A DNA stretch of 64,000 nucleotides from Paraburkholderia sp. ZP32-5. Its GTDB lineage: Bacteria; Pseudomonadota; Gammaproteobacteria; Burkholderiales; Burkholderiaceae. The notes beneath the pieces are model-generated. The model was not told the DNA's origin. It did no database searches and saw only the letters and a list, made by a program, of their open reading frames with translations. This document shows, one piece after another, positions 1-10,040 of the stretch; position 1 is the first letter of the stretch; each line of letters starts with the position of its first letter. The stretch covers positions 3,224,001 to 3,288,000 of the forward strand of contig NZ_JAJEJP010000001.1 of NCBI RefSeq assembly GCF_021390495.1, read 5' to 3'. Both the position numbers and the translations under genes were made by a program.

Positions 1-829
1 CGTCGATCCAGGCGGCCAGCGCATCGGCGATGTCGCCGTCGTTATCCATCTGCTCGACCACCGGATGCGGCCAGTCCGTGCCCCACACGCAGCGGTCCGC
101 CGCGCGTTCGACGAGCGCCCGCGCGAACGGCGCCACCGACGGATACGGCGGCCGCTCGCGCGATACGCGATAGCCGCCGCTCAGCTTGAACCACACATGA
201 TCGAGCGACGCGAGTCGCAGCAGCGTTTGCGCGGCCGGCGAGCCGATGCCATCCTCGGCGTTCAGATGCCCGAAATGGTCGATCACGCAACGCACCGGCA
301 AAGCCGCGAGCCGTTCGACCAGATCGGGCGTCGCGCCCACATCGACGAAAAACTGCAGATGCCAGCCAAGCTCGCGAATTCGCGCGGCCAGCCGCGGCGC
401 GTCATCGAAGCGCAGACCGGCGGTGACCGATGCGACATTGATGCGAATCCCTCGTACGCCCGCGCGATGCATGTCGTCGAGTTCGGCGTCGCTCACGTCG
501 GGCTCGACCACCGCAACGCCGCGTAGCGCGAATGCACCCGAGCGCAGCGCATCGAGCATGCAGCGGTTGTCGGTGCCATAGACGCTCGGCTGCACCAGCA
601 CCGCGCGCTCGCAGCCGATGGCCGTGAGCATTCGCACGTAGTCGTCGAGCGTCGCGTCGGGCGGGATGTACGACGCGTTCGGCAGATACGGATAACGCGA
701 CTGCGGGCCGAACACGTGCGCGTGACAGTCGCAGGAAAGCGGCGGCAGCGCGGTGCGCGGCGCGTGAGTCGGCGTGGCCGCGGCGGCGATGGTCGGCGCG
801 CGCACCGGGTACGGAGCGTTGTCGGTCAT
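1..829 (-). CDS. Amidohydrolase family protein (2-pyrone-4,6-dicarboxylate lactonase-like), 3' end cut by window
   Basis: The frame is open from the ATG at 829 to the window edge, giving 276 codons with no stop, so the C-terminus lies outside. After a Pro/Ala-rich leader comes CDCHAHVFGP, the HxH metal motif of the amidohydrolase-2 family (PF04909), and near the edge WGTDWPHP, the late Asp metal ligand. The family hydrolyses lactones or decarboxylates aromatic acids in a TIM barrel. The hydroxyacid dehydrogenase ends 93 bp upstream on the same strand, so the two probably form an operon for a ring-cleavage product. The substrate is not readable from sequence. Confidence 0.85.
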   Translation of the reverse strand, partial: MTDNAPYPVRAPTIAAAATPTHAPRTALPPLSCDCHAHVFGPQSRYPYLPNASYIPPDATLDDYVRMLTAIGCERAVLVQPSVYGTDNRCMLDALRSGAFALRGVAVVEPDVSDAELDDMHRAGVRGIRINVASVTAGLRFDDAPRLAARIRELGWHLQFFVDVGATPDLVERLAALPVRCVIDHFGHLNAEDGIGSPAAQTLLRLASLDHVWFKLSGGYRVSRERPPYPSVAPFARALVERAADRCVWGTDWPHPVVEQMDNDGDIADALAAWID

Positions 830-922
830 ACGATGCGTCTCCTGCTGCGCGCCGGTCGTGGCCGGCGCTTTCAAGGCTCGGCGCGCTGGCCGCGCCGGCA
901 TATAGGCCAGACGAACCGGCCG

Positions 923-1975
923 TTAGCTCGCCGCCGCGGGCTCGCCGAGGGTTGCTCCGAGCCGCACGAGGAATTGCGCGGTCACGCCGGGGTTGACCAG
1001 ACGTTGCGGCACGCGGCCTGCGGCGGCGTCGATAAATGCTTCGGCCGCCATGCGCGCGACGCGGTCGCGGCTCTCGTGCGTGACGCCGCCCATATGAGAA
1101 CTGGCGATGACGGCCGGATGCGCGAGCAACGGATGATCGCGCGCGGGCGGCTCCTGCTCCCACACGTCGATGCCCGCGCCGCCGAGTTGGCCGCGCACGA
1201 GCGCCGCATGCAGCGCCGCCTCGTCGTAAGTACTGCCGCGCGCGGTGTTGACGAAGATCGCGCCGCGCTTCATCGCCGCGAATTGCGCCGCGCCGAGCAG
1301 GCCGCGCGTTTCGGCGGTGAGCGGGCAATGCACGCTGACCGCATCCGCGTCGGCGAGCAACGCGTCGAGTTCGACCTTGCGCGCGCCGCGCGCCTCACAC
1401 GTCGATGCATCGAGATACGGATCGTAGGTGAGCACCGGGCAGCCCAACGCGCGTGCGAGCGCCGCGGTACGCGAGCCGGTATTGCCGAGGCCGATCACGC
1501 CGACCGTCTTGCCCGACAGTTCGCGGCCCATCAACGCGTCGCGTTGCGCGGCGGTGCCTGCGATGATCGCGTACTGCGCTTCCGGAATCCGCTTGAACAG
1601 CACCATCATCATGCCGATCGCGTGCTCGGCCACGCCCTGCGCGTTGCCGCCGGCCTGATTGACGACGGCGACGCCCGCGTGCGTGCAGGCGTCGACGTCG
1701 ATCGTGTCGTAGCCTGCCCCATAGCTCACCGCCAGCACCAGCGACGGCAGCGTGGCGAGCAGGCTGCTCGTCACGTGCCACTGTTTCGGCAATTCGTCGC
1801 GCGAAGCCATCACGTAATAGCCGTGACAGGTGGCGAGCGTCGCGAGGATGTCCTCATCCGCTTGTGTGGGCGCGATACGGATCAACTCCACACCCGGTGC
1901 GCGAGCCAGCGTTTCGTCGAAGCTCGGGTACATCGGGCGGTCCAGATAGGCGATCCGGAACGTCGGTTGGGTCAT
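923..1975 (-). CDS. D-isomer-specific 2-hydroxyacid dehydrogenase
   Basis: A 350-aa NAD(P)-dependent oxidoreductase that interconverts 2-oxo acids and D-2-hydroxy acids in the cytoplasm. The Rossmann fingerprint GLGNTGSRTAALA is near residue 165. The catalytic Arg is in NTARGS, the Glu in the WEQEPP region and the His in SSHMGGVTHES, the usual order for the family. The open frame continues upstream to 2185, but the family-like N-terminus begins at MTQPTFRIAYLD, so the ATG at 1975 is chosen. It lies directly upstream of the amidohydrolase gene, and the pair may process one catabolic intermediate. Confidence 0.9.
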   Translation of the reverse strand: MTQPTFRIAYLDRPMYPSFDETLARAPGVELIRIAPTQADEDILATLATCHGYYVMASRDELPKQWHVTSSLLATLPSLVLAVSYGAGYDTIDVDACTHAGVAVVNQAGGNAQGVAEHAIGMMMVLFKRIPEAQYAIIAGTAAQRDALMGRELSGKTVGVIGLGNTGSRTAALARALGCPVLTYDPYLDASTCEARGARKVELDALLADADAVSVHCPLTAETRGLLGAAQFAAMKRGAIFVNTARGSTYDEAALHAALVRGQLGGAGIDVWEQEPPARDHPLLAHPAVIASSHMGGVTHESRDRVARMAAEAFIDAAAGRVPQRLVNPGVTAQFLVRLGATLGEPAAAS

Positions 1976-2302
1976 GCTGTGATCCTCCGTGGTCGCTGCG
2001 CTCGACCGCCCGGCAAGCGGGGCGGCTCGGCCAATTGCGTCGAACGACTCTAGCACCGCGTCGGGAGCGTTATCGTTTCCAATCCGGAAACTGCCTGTTC
2101 TCGATCGGTACGTGGCGTTCCAGCGACCGGCCAGCGATCCGCACACGGAAGGGAGCCCCCTCCCCCCCGAGATTTCGCATCTCAATATTTGGGTAGGGAT
2201 TCATTTCGCCTCCGGCAGGCCGTAAAAGCGGCTTTTGACGACTGCGGTGCCATCAAGCCGTGCGCTCGCGCGCGTCCTCCGGCACGCTGTCCTCCGCCTT
2301 TC

Positions 2303-3829
2303 ATGAAACTGACCACCAAGCTGTCTCTCGCGTTTGCCGCCGCCCTGCTGCTGATGTTCTCGGCCGCCATCTACGGGCTCTTTTCGTTGAATCAATCCGT
2401 CAAGACCTACAACACCGACGTGCGCAATCAGGTCGCGAATGAACGCGCGGTGCTGATCATGCTCGCGACGTTCAAGCTGCAGGTGCAGGAATGGAAGGAC
2501 ATCCTGCTGCGCGGCAAGGACCCGTCGAAACTCGAACACGGATGGGCGGCATTCGAACAGCAGGAGCATGCGGTCGACGAGCAGGCTCGCGCGCTGCTCG
2601 ACACGCTGCCTGAGGGCAAAAGCCGCGAGCTGGTCGCGCAGTTCGCCGCCGCGCACACGGCGATGGGCAGCGGTTATCGTCAAGGTCTCGAAGCCTTCAA
2701 AAGCGCCAACTTCGATCCGACCGCCGGCGATCATGCGGTAGCGGGTGTCGATCGCGAACCGGCGCGGCTGCTCGCGGAATCGCAACAGGAAATCGCCGCG
2801 CACAGCGAAGCCGTGTCGGCCAGCGCGGCGGCCGGCGCGCGACGCGCGCTCGTCGTCAGTGTCGCGCTGATGCTGGTGACGCTCGGCGCGGGTCTCGGCG
2901 GTGCGTTCGTGTTCAGCCGCTCGATCACCCGGCCGCTGAATCGGGCGATCGACGTCGCGCACACGGTCGCCGACGGCAATCTGACGAGCGAATGGCACGC
3001 CACCGGCAGCGACGAAGTCGCCGAACTGCTGGGCGCGCTGAAGAACATGCAGACGAAGCTGTCGCGTGTCGTCAGCAACGTGCGGCGCAATGCGGAAGGT
3101 GTAGCGGCCAGCAGCTCGCAGATCGCCGCCGGCAATCTGAGCCTGTCGGCCCGCACCGAAGAGCAGGCGGCATCGCTCGAACAGACGGCCGCCAGCATGG
3201 AAGAGCTGACCGGCACCGTGCGCCGCAATGCGGACAACGCGCGGCATGCGTCGACGCTCGCCGTGGCCGCGTCCGACACGGCCGCGCGCGGCGGCGACGT
3301 GATGGCGCGCGTGGTCGAAACGATGGCGGAGATTTCCGAAAGCTCGTCGAAGGTCGGCGAGATCATCGGCGTGATCGAAGGTATCGCGTTCCAGACCAAT
3401 ATCCTCGCGCTCAATGCCGCGGTCGAGGCGGCCCGCGCGGGCGAACAGGGCCGCGGCTTTGCCGTCGTTGCGAGCGAGGTGCGCACGCTCGCGCAGCGCA
3501 GCGGCGCGGCCGCGAAGGAGATCAAAACGCTGATCGAGCAATCAGCGGGGCGCGTCGAAGCCGGCCATCAACTCGTGCAGGGCGCGGGCGACATCATCAC
3601 CGAGATCGTGCAGTCGGTGCGGCAGATGACGACGGTCGTCGCGGAAATTTCGGCCGCGTCGTCCGAGCAGAGCACGGGTATCGACCAGATCGGCGTGGCC
3701 GTCGCGCAAATGGATGAAGCGACGCAGCAGAACGCGGCGCTGGTCGAGCAGGCGTCGGCGGCCGCGCAGTCGATGGCGGAGCAGGCACGCTCGTTGAGTG
3801 AGACTGTTGCGGTGTTTCGGGTGGCGTGA
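2303..3829 (+). CDS. Methyl-accepting chemotaxis protein (Tar/Tsr-like)
   Basis: A 508-aa transmembrane chemoreceptor. It has a short cytoplasmic N-terminus, TM1 around residues 10-30, a helical periplasmic domain, TM2 around 185-210, a HAMP linker and a long cytoplasmic coiled coil. The signalling tip [20 protein letters not shown] is nearly invariant in the family and contacts CheW and CheA. The longest frame begins at 2189, but the TM1-proximal start [11 protein letters not shown] at 2303 is the natural one. No C-terminal CheR-binding pentapeptide is seen. The ligand is unknown. It is a single gene with no che genes beside it. Confidence 0.95.
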   Translation: MKLTTKLSLAFAAALLLMFSAAIYGLFSLNQSVKTYNTDVRNQVANERAVLIMLATFKLQVQEWKDILLRGKDPSKLEHGWAAFEQQEHAVDEQARALLDTLPEGKSRELVAQFAAAHTAMGSGYRQGLEAFKSANFDPTAGDHAVAGVDREPARLLAESQQEIAAHSEAVSASAAAGARRALVVSVALMLVTLGAGLGGAFVFSRSITRPLNRAIDVAHTVADGNLTSEWHATGSDEVAELLGALKNMQTKLSRVVSNVRRNAEGVAASSSQIAAGNLSLSARTEEQAASLEQTAASMEELTGTVRRNADNARHASTLAVAASDTAARGGDVMARVVETMAEISESSSKVGEIIGVIEGIAFQTNILALNAAVEAARAGEQGRGFAVVASEVRTLAQRSGAAAKEIKTLIEQSAGRVEAGHQLVQGAGDIITEIVQSVRQMTTVVAEISAASSEQSTGIDQIGVAVAQMDEATQQNAALVEQASAAAQSMAEQARSLSETVAVFRVA

Positions 3830-3919
3830 TGCGGTAGTGGGCTGAGTTCAAGTCCTCGCGAATGACAATCTGGGTGGATGCGCGCGCGATGCTCATCCAT
3901 CCAGGCGATTTCGCAAAGC

Positions 3920-4729
3920 CTATTTGCCTGCCGCCCCCTCTCCCCTCAACCACCGATTGATCTGCGCCAACACATCCGTCTCGATCCCAAGATACCCATG
4001 CGGCGAATGCCCGCCGCAGTCCGCCACCCGGTCGCCGCCGCCCGCGGTCGAATCGACCGAGATGAAATCGAAGTGGTTGTGCTCGGCGAGACGTTTGCCC
4101 GCATAGGCCGGCGACACCAGACACGCGTCGTGTTCGTTCGACACGACCAGCACGCGATATTTGGTGCCGTCCACATCGATATCGGAGATGGCGCCGCTGC
4201 CGCCCGCACCACGCGCGACCGTCACGGGCGACGTCAGCACGAACGCATCGACGAGTCCGGGGTCGCGCTGCAATGCGTTACCGACCGACATCGTGCCCGC
4301 ACTCGTGCCGACCAGCGCGATCTTCGCCCCCGGAAAACGCTCGCGCACCTTCGCCACGATGGCCTGGGTGTCCGCGAACGACTCCTTACCGCGGCGAAAC
4401 AGGCCATCGACGCCGCCGCTGCGATCCGACGGCGTATCGACCAGCACCACCGCATCGCCCGCATCGATCCAGTGACTCGCGGAGCGGATCAGGAAATTGC
4501 CTCTTAGCGTCGTCGCGCCGCTCGCATCGAGATGCAACGCGCCCACCGTGCCGCCGAACAGCACGACCACCCACAGCGGATTCGCCGATGGCGATTCGAT
4601 GAAAACGCTTTGCGCGACGCCGTCGCGCGTCGGGAATGTGACGAGATCGCCGTGGTCGAGCGGGTTGGCGTAGCTATGAGCTACGAGCAGAGAACCAGCC
4701 AATGCACAGCAGAAACGTTTCAGTTTCAT
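3920..4729 (-). CDS. Exported alpha/beta-hydrolase-like protein
   Basis: A 269-aa protein with an N-terminal signal sequence (MKLKRFCCALAGSLLVAHSYA) and a GTSAGT nucleophile elbow preceded by hydrophobic strands, as in serine alpha/beta hydrolases. A C-terminal CGGHSPHG segment could hold the catalytic His. The ATG at 4729 precedes the signal peptide and is preferred to 4783, which would overlap the upstream lipoprotein gene. With that gene it forms a leftward pair separated by 25 bp. The substrate is unknown; periplasmic location is inferred. Confidence 0.75.
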   Translation of the reverse strand: MKLKRFCCALAGSLLVAHSYANPLDHGDLVTFPTRDGVAQSVFIESPSANPLWVVVLFGGTVGALHLDASGATTLRGNFLIRSASHWIDAGDAVVLVDTPSDRSGGVDGLFRRGKESFADTQAIVAKVRERFPGAKIALVGTSAGTMSVGNALQRDPGLVDAFVLTSPVTVARGAGGSGAISDIDVDGTKYRVLVVSNEHDACLVSPAYAGKRLAEHNHFDFISVDSTAGGGDRVADCGGHSPHGYLGIETDVLAQINRWLRGEGAAGK

Positions 4730-4754
4730 ACACGACACTCCGAAAGAAAACGGC

Positions 4755-5813
4755 TTAGCGGCCGACGGTTGCATCGCGATCATCGGACGCGTCGTGACCT
4801 GCCGGCAGCGATGCGCCCGCGGCCAGCGCCCGCTCGCGCGCGGCGAGTTCCGTCATGTGGTTATACCGGTTGTCCATGTCGTTGTAGGTGCGCATGATCG
4901 TATCGGTCGGCAAAGCCAGCATGCAGTCCTCGACCACGCGGTTGCCGATGCGATAGGTCTGGTGATGACGGCTGCCGCCGCCGTGAACCATGATCTGATA
5001 GACGGGCAGCCCCGCGCTTTTCGCCGCCTGCACGTAATCGTTCTGTGAGGTGAAGCTGACGTCGGTATCTGTCGCGTCGCTGGTCACGAAGAAACGAAAG
5101 CCCGGCATCGGATGAACACGCGACAATTGCGCAATCGGGTCCCATACGTCGGACAACGGCACGCCTGTCAGATCGTCGCGGCGGCCCTTCTCGCGAGCCC
5201 GGTAGACCACCGAGGTCACACCTGATGACGACACCGCGCACACCACATCCTGACGCTCGGCGATCAACGCGCCGACCAGCCCTCCGCCGCCCGACTGTCC
5301 GACGAGGCCGAATTCCCGGATGCCGTAGTGCGCCTTGATCTGATCGAGCGCCGCGTTCATCACGAGCGTCTCGTATTGCGTGCGGCGACGGTTCTGATTA
5401 CCGCTGCTGCCATCGACGCCCGGGCGGGCGAGCGTCAGATACGGCGTACCGCCGCGCTGCTGCTCGAGCTGCGACGCTTCGAGTTCGCGCCTCGGTGTCC
5501 ATTTTTCGTAGCCGGCGGACGCTCCGCTGGTTGAAAGGACGTCGCCTTCCATAAACACCACGGCACGCTCGACGTGCCCCGTGCTGAAATCACTGGATGG
5601 GAAATAGCGAATGCATTCATGAAACGACGGACCCTCGACCCACACGGCGTTGATCGTTCCGGCGCATTGCTGCGGCGTCGACGTCGATCCCGAGAGGGCT
5701 TCCGAGCCGGAGAAATAGTCGCCTGCTCCGTAGTTCCTGACGGTCGATGCGCAGCCCGTCAGTAGCGCGACAGCCAGTGCAAGGGCACCGTAATGTGCTG
5801 GTGTTTTGTTCAC
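4755..5813 (-). CDS. Putative lipoprotein with alpha/beta-hydrolase-type nucleophile motif
   Basis: A 352-aa protein with a lipobox, LALAVALLTGC, whose Cys at about residue 21 should be lipidated, so it is probably outer-membrane or periplasmic. GQSGGGGLVGAL around residue 165 resembles a serine-hydrolase nucleophile elbow, and a GGGSRHHQTYRIG segment lies towards the C-terminus. It is cotranscribed with the downstream exported hydrolase-like protein; the two share architecture but little obvious sequence. No characterised family is recognised. Confidence 0.75.
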   Translation of the reverse strand: MNKTPAHYGALALAVALLTGCASTVRNYGAGDYFSGSEALSGSTSTPQQCAGTINAVWVEGPSFHECIRYFPSSDFSTGHVERAVVFMEGDVLSTSGASAGYEKWTPRRELEASQLEQQRGGTPYLTLARPGVDGSSGNQNRRRTQYETLVMNAALDQIKAHYGIREFGLVGQSGGGGLVGALIAERQDVVCAVSSSGVTSVVYRAREKGRRDDLTGVPLSDVWDPIAQLSRVHPMPGFRFFVTSDATDTDVSFTSQNDYVQAAKSAGLPVYQIMVHGGGSRHHQTYRIGNRVVEDCMLALPTDTIMRTYNDMDNRYNHMTELAARERALAAGASLPAGHDASDDRDATVGR

Positions 5814-5963
5814 GCTTACCCCGTTGGTTTTTATGCGAAGGTCTTGTTATGTCGCACGCCGGGCGGCTGGATTGCCTGCGCTGTTTCAGATGTCGCAAAG
5901 CGGCTGCGCACAATCATAACCGCATGCCAGGGTGCGTTACACAACCGCGCGACCATAAAACAG

Positions 5964-6005
5964 AAGGCCGGACACCGCCGCGTTAATGGCGTAATGTCCG
6001 GCCTT
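5964..6005 (-). terminator. Hairpin downstream of the dynamin-like gene pair
   Basis: An 11-bp perfect stem (5964-5974 with 5995-6005) has a 20-nt loop and is followed on the minus strand by CTGTTTTA. It lies just after the stop of the downstream GTPase gene, so it probably terminates that operon. Confidence 0.5.
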
Positions 6006-6026
6006 ATTCGCTATTTCACACGCACG

Positions 6027-7565
6027 TCAGACGGATTCCGAGCGCACCTTGTCTCTCAGTTCGAGCAACTGTTCTTCATGAAGCTTCAACGATTCTTCGA
6101 GGCTTTGCGTGAGTTCGAGTAATCGATTGATCGATGCACGGCAGCGGCGCGCGACATCGCCGCAAAGACGCAACAGGCAATCGCGAATCGCGTTGCTTAG
6201 CGCCGCGTGGACTCGCGCAAAGTCGACACCAGAATGCTCGACGGCGCCGTCGTCATCGTCGAGTTCGATCCGCGCCAGCGAAACGTCGGACGCAACAACG
6301 TAATCGCCCAACAACCGCTCCGCTTCGCGACCGAACATCCCCACGATCGATTCAGACACTGCACCGCACAGCGCCTTCCTATCACGCGTTGCCACATACG
6401 CATCCACCAGCGCGGGCAACGTCGGCACGATAGCGCGCCACACTGCATTGGCAAGCTGCTCCTGCGTGATCTCCATCGTCGCAAGCGCTGCTTGCGACGA
6501 TGTCCGCAGTTCGGCGAGCAACGGCGACACGCCGCCGCGCAAGCAACCCACTACGCTCTCTTCCAGATGATGCAGCAGTATCTCCGCGCGCTTGCGCCGC
6601 TTGTACGCGAGCGCCGGTTCGGTGATCGCCAGCAAGGCCGCATACAGCTTTTCGAACCCCGCGTCGGTCATCGCCTCCGGCGTCTGTCCCTGCTCGCGCG
6701 CCACATACGCGGAAATCGACACGGGCGGCTTCAGCAGCGCGACATCGACGCTCATCGCAACGAGCTTGTCCTGCGCACGCACGCGGATGTCGTGCTCCTG
6801 CAACGCGCGACGCTGCGCGCCCTTGTTGCACAGACGCTTGACGATTTCGCCATCGACTTCGTCTTCGTCGTACTCGTCGCTGCGGGTCACGACCGGCAGC
6901 AGCGGCTTGTTCCGGTGCAACTCGCGGCCGAGTTCGTCGAGTTCCTGCACCTGCCCAGGCGACGTGGAACTGGTCAGCCACAACACGCCATCCGCGCTAT
7001 CGGTGAAACGCTGCGTCAACGCGGCATTTTCAGGCGTGACCGAATGCAAGCCGGGTGTATCGAGCAGCACCAGCTTGTCGCCGAGACGCACGCCTTGCAG
7101 CCGCGACGTCGTTTCGGTCGCGCCTTCCGTGAACGGCTCCGAAGTTTCCACGACGCGCCCCGCTTCGACGTGGAAATAGCGCACCGGCCTGTGGTGGGCG
7201 GCGAAGCGCTCGGCGAGGAAATTGCAGAACGAACTCTTGCCGGCGTTGAACTTGCCGAACACCAGCAGCAACGCCTGATCGTCGAATTGATCGGCCAGAT
7301 CCCGCGTGGCTTGCAGATCGGCCCACTGCTGCGTCCACGCGTGCGCGCTATCGCGCAGCAGCGTGTTGATCGTATCGGCCTGACGAGCCAGTGCGTTGTG
7401 CGCCTGCAAGCCGTCCGACGACAAACCACCGGCCCGCAGTTCGGCGCTCAGCTTCGCGAGCCACGCGTTCAGCGCGCGCAGATGCGCGTCGATATCTTCA
7501 GCGACGAAATCGAGCGCGTCGACTTCGGCGATGAAGCGTTGCTCATGGCTCACATCGGCTTTCAT
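6027..7565 (-). CDS. Dynamin-like large GTPase, second of a tandem pair
   Basis: A 512-aa protein of the dynamin superfamily, which bind and remodel membranes with GTP. The P-loop GKFNAGKSS is at residues 104-112, the G3 motif DTPG at 169-172 and the G4-like TRSD at 227-230. A long helical C-terminal half is rich in Leu and Glu. The ATG at 7565 overlaps the stop of the upstream GTPase gene (ATGA), so the two are translationally coupled. Bacterial dynamin-like proteins often occur as adjacent pairs that work as hetero-oligomers. The role here is unknown; stress-related membrane protection or phage resistance are possible. Confidence 0.88.
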   Translation of the reverse strand: MKADVSHEQRFIAEVDALDFVAEDIDAHLRALNAWLAKLSAELRAGGLSSDGLQAHNALARQADTINTLLRDSAHAWTQQWADLQATRDLADQFDDQALLLVFGKFNAGKSSFCNFLAERFAAHHRPVRYFHVEAGRVVETSEPFTEGATETTSRLQGVRLGDKLVLLDTPGLHSVTPENAALTQRFTDSADGVLWLTSSTSPGQVQELDELGRELHRNKPLLPVVTRSDEYDEDEVDGEIVKRLCNKGAQRRALQEHDIRVRAQDKLVAMSVDVALLKPPVSISAYVAREQGQTPEAMTDAGFEKLYAALLAITEPALAYKRRKRAEILLHHLEESVVGCLRGGVSPLLAELRTSSQAALATMEITQEQLANAVWRAIVPTLPALVDAYVATRDRKALCGAVSESIVGMFGREAERLLGDYVVASDVSLARIELDDDDGAVEHSGVDFARVHAALSNAIRDCLLRLCGDVARRCRASINRLLELTQSLEESLKLHEEQLLELRDKVRSESV

Positions 7566-8824
7566 GCGCGCGCCTCGAATAGCCGCATTGCAGCCGCTGC
7601 CTGTTCCGACGCGGCGATCGCGGCTTGCGTGTCGGCAATCTGCGCGGCCAGTGCCTTGCGGTCGGCGGACAGTTCGTAATAGTGCGTGAACTCGCGCTGC
7701 ATGCGCTCGCGTCCGGATGCTTCGCAGAACATCCTGCGCAGATCCTTGCGGAATTTCACCGACACGCCCATCACCGCGATCATCACCGAATTGAAGCTCG
7801 ACGATGCCGCGACCTGCTGTTGCGTCGGTAAGCCCATCACGCCATGCGCGGTCAGCACCGCATCGATTTCGATGCATGCGCGCGAGTAGGCGATCTGGAC
7901 ATGCGCGCGTTCCAGCTTGCCCGCGGTGATCATGTACGCGTCTTTCGCGGAGTCCAGCACGATTGCGTGATCGGTGGCGAGCGCGTTCAACATCGCGTCG
8001 ATATCGCCGGCGACCTTTTCGATGACGGTTGCAAGCCCTCGATCGAAGTCGAGCCGCTGCTGACGCTGCGTGCAGCGCAGAAGATCCAGCGAGGTTTGCT
8101 GCGCGGCGCGAAGCAGTTGCAGTTCCGCGTCGATTTCGCGGATCAGCAGCGCGGTTTCATGCGCTCGCGCGTGCGGCACGCGCGCGAGTTCAGCGTGCAG
8201 CGCCGCATGCAGCGCCGGAATGCCGCTCTTTTCCAGCAGTAGCGGCTTGCCGCCTTCGAGCCCCTTGCGATGACGCACCGACGACACCGCATTCAGCGTG
8301 AGCCCCGGCATCTGTCGGTCGATCGCGTCGCCGACGCTTCGCAGCGCGGCATCGTCGGCCACTTGATCCACCTGCGACAGCACGAATAGCGTTTGCCGCC
8401 CGGTTCTCGCGCGATCCGCGTCGAGTTCGGTCAACAGCTTCAGTTCTTTCGCGTCGAGTTCGCCTTCTTTCGCCGCGTGCACGAAGAGCCGGATGTCGGA
8501 CTTCAGCCATGCGGCCCGCAGTGCCTCGCGATCGTCCGCGGTGCCGACGTCCGCATCGAGCCCCGGCGCATCGAGCCAGCGCACGCCCTGATGCACGCTG
8601 TCGGACAGACGCACCGTTTCGCGCCAGTCGGAAACGGCAAACGCATCGCGGCCCAGCAGTTCGTTGAGCAGGCTGCTCTTGCCATGGTTGTATTTGCCGA
8701 CGACGGTCACCACGGGTTCGCTGTCATCGATCAGAATGCGCAGCCGCGCCAGATCGTGGGTCCGGCCCGGCAACACGGACGCGATATCGTGTGCCGCCTG
8801 CTCGCGAGTTTTGCTCGACTCCAT
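7562..8824 (-). CDS. Dynamin-like large GTPase, first of a tandem pair
   Basis: A 420-aa GTPase with P-loop GKYNHGKSS at residues 43-51, G3 motif DAPG at 85-88 (Thr replaced by Ala) and a G4-like SQVD at 150-153. The GTPase domain starts almost at the N-terminus, unlike in its partner, which carries about 95 residues before its P-loop. A helical stalk-like region follows. The start at 8824 leaves a 206-bp gap to catA. Translation runs into the second GTPase through an ATGA overlap, which suggests equimolar production of a two-subunit machine. Confidence 0.88.
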   Translation of the reverse strand: MESSKTREQAAHDIASVLPGRTHDLARLRILIDDSEPVVTVVGKYNHGKSSLLNELLGRDAFAVSDWRETVRLSDSVHQGVRWLDAPGLDADVGTADDREALRAAWLKSDIRLFVHAAKEGELDAKELKLLTELDADRARTGRQTLFVLSQVDQVADDAALRSVGDAIDRQMPGLTLNAVSSVRHRKGLEGGKPLLLEKSGIPALHAALHAELARVPHARAHETALLIREIDAELQLLRAAQQTSLDLLRCTQRQQRLDFDRGLATVIEKVAGDIDAMLNALATDHAIVLDSAKDAYMITAGKLERAHVQIAYSRACIEIDAVLTAHGVMGLPTQQQVAASSSFNSVMIAVMGVSVKFRKDLRRMFCEASGRERMQREFTHYYELSADRKALAAQIADTQAAIAASEQAAAAMRLFEARA

Positions 8825-9030
8825 CCGCTCCTCAACGCTTCAAAGATCCGGCCGGCATCTTTGCCGGCCATCGCAACGCTTACCGATAAGCAAGAAATCC
8901 TCATGCATGGTCAACGCCATGCACGAGGACTCGTATCGGTATCGATCGATGTTTGCCGTGGTTTGCCGTGAATCGGGCGGCGACCGTGTCGCCACGCTGC
9001 CGCCCGTCGCCGGTCACCCGCCGTCGGCTA

Positions 9031-9966
9031 TTACGCCTCGGCCGAAGCGCGCAGGCGATAGACCAGCTGGTTGTCCTTACCCTGCACCATCGGCGTCACC
9101 GTGAAGTTGAATTCGATGTCCTTGTACGCATCAGCCTTCAGACCCAACGCCGCGCCACCGTTCTTTTCCGTGACCGGCGGGATCAGCTCTTCGCGCGTCG
9201 CATACGCGAAGTCGTCCCAAATCAGCGGGTCGCCTTCGATGTTGAACTGCGTGGTCAGCTTGCGGTGCGAATCGCTGGTGACGAAGAAATGCACGTGCGC
9301 CGGACGGTTGCCGTGACGGCCCAGCACGTTCAGCAGCTTCTGCGTCGAGCCGTGCGGCGGGCAGCCGTAACCGACCGGCATCAGCGTGCGGAATTCGTAC
9401 TTGCCGTCAGCGCCCGTCTTCACCGCGCCGCGCAGGTTGAATTCGCTTTGCGCGCCGGTCGGGTCGAAGTGCGAGTAGAAGCCCTTCGAGTTCGCGTGCC
9501 AGCATTCGACCGTTGCGCCGGCAACCGGCTTGCCGTCCATGTCCTTGACCGTGCCGTGGATCACGAGCGGGCCCGCGTCCGCGTCCTCGTTGATGTCGAT
9601 CTTCGCGACGCCATCGTTGAGCTTCGCGCCGGCCACGTACAGCGGGCCTTCGATCGTGCGCGGCGTGCCGCCCTCCAGACCGATCGCCTTGTCTTCGGCG
9701 TCCATGCGGATGTCGAGGTACTTCTCGAGACCGAGGCCTGCCGCGAGCAGCGCCGCTTCGCCGTCCTGGCCGAGCTTGTTCAGGTAGTTGATGCCGGCCC
9801 ACACTTCGTCCGGCGTGATGTCGAGGTCGTCGATCGCCTTGAACAGGTCGCCGAGCAGACGGAACACGATCTGCTGGAAACGGGCGTCGCCGTTGCCGGC
9901 GTCGATGTTGGAGGCTGCTTTCAGCAGGTCCTGGACTTCCTTGGATTCAAATACTTTGGCGCTCAC
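9031..9966 (-). CDS. catA: Catechol 1,2-dioxygenase
   Basis: A 311-aa non-haem Fe(III) intradiol dioxygenase that cleaves catechol to cis,cis-muconate, the first step of the ortho (beta-ketoadipate) branch. The helical N-terminal dimerisation region is followed by the beta-sandwich with Tyr and His iron ligands in GPLYVAGA, RTLMPVGYGCPPHG and RPAHVHFFV. The GTG at 9966 is chosen because a GGAG lies about 11 nt upstream and the family N-terminus SAKVFESKEVQDLL follows; longer frames to 10215 run through the catC-catA spacer. Third gene of catBCA. Confidence 0.96.
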   Translation of the reverse strand: MSAKVFESKEVQDLLKAASNIDAGNGDARFQQIVFRLLGDLFKAIDDLDITPDEVWAGINYLNKLGQDGEAALLAAGLGLEKYLDIRMDAEDKAIGLEGGTPRTIEGPLYVAGAKLNDGVAKIDINEDADAGPLVIHGTVKDMDGKPVAGATVECWHANSKGFYSHFDPTGAQSEFNLRGAVKTGADGKYEFRTLMPVGYGCPPHGSTQKLLNVLGRHGNRPAHVHFFVTSDSHRKLTTQFNIEGDPLIWDDFAYATREELIPPVTEKNGGAALGLKADAYKDIEFNFTVTPMVQGKDNQLVYRLRASAEA

Positions 9967-10040
9967 GATGACTGTCTCCAGTTGGTATTGGGGGAAAAAT
10001 GGCGTTGACCGCGCTCGCCTTCGAAGAACGCGGCCTGGGC

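Noticed and set aside
402..1328. Long Arg-rich frame, minus strand
   Set aside because: Antisense/out-of-frame shadow across the amidohydrolase and dehydrogenase genes, with a composition typical of GC-rich shadow frames.
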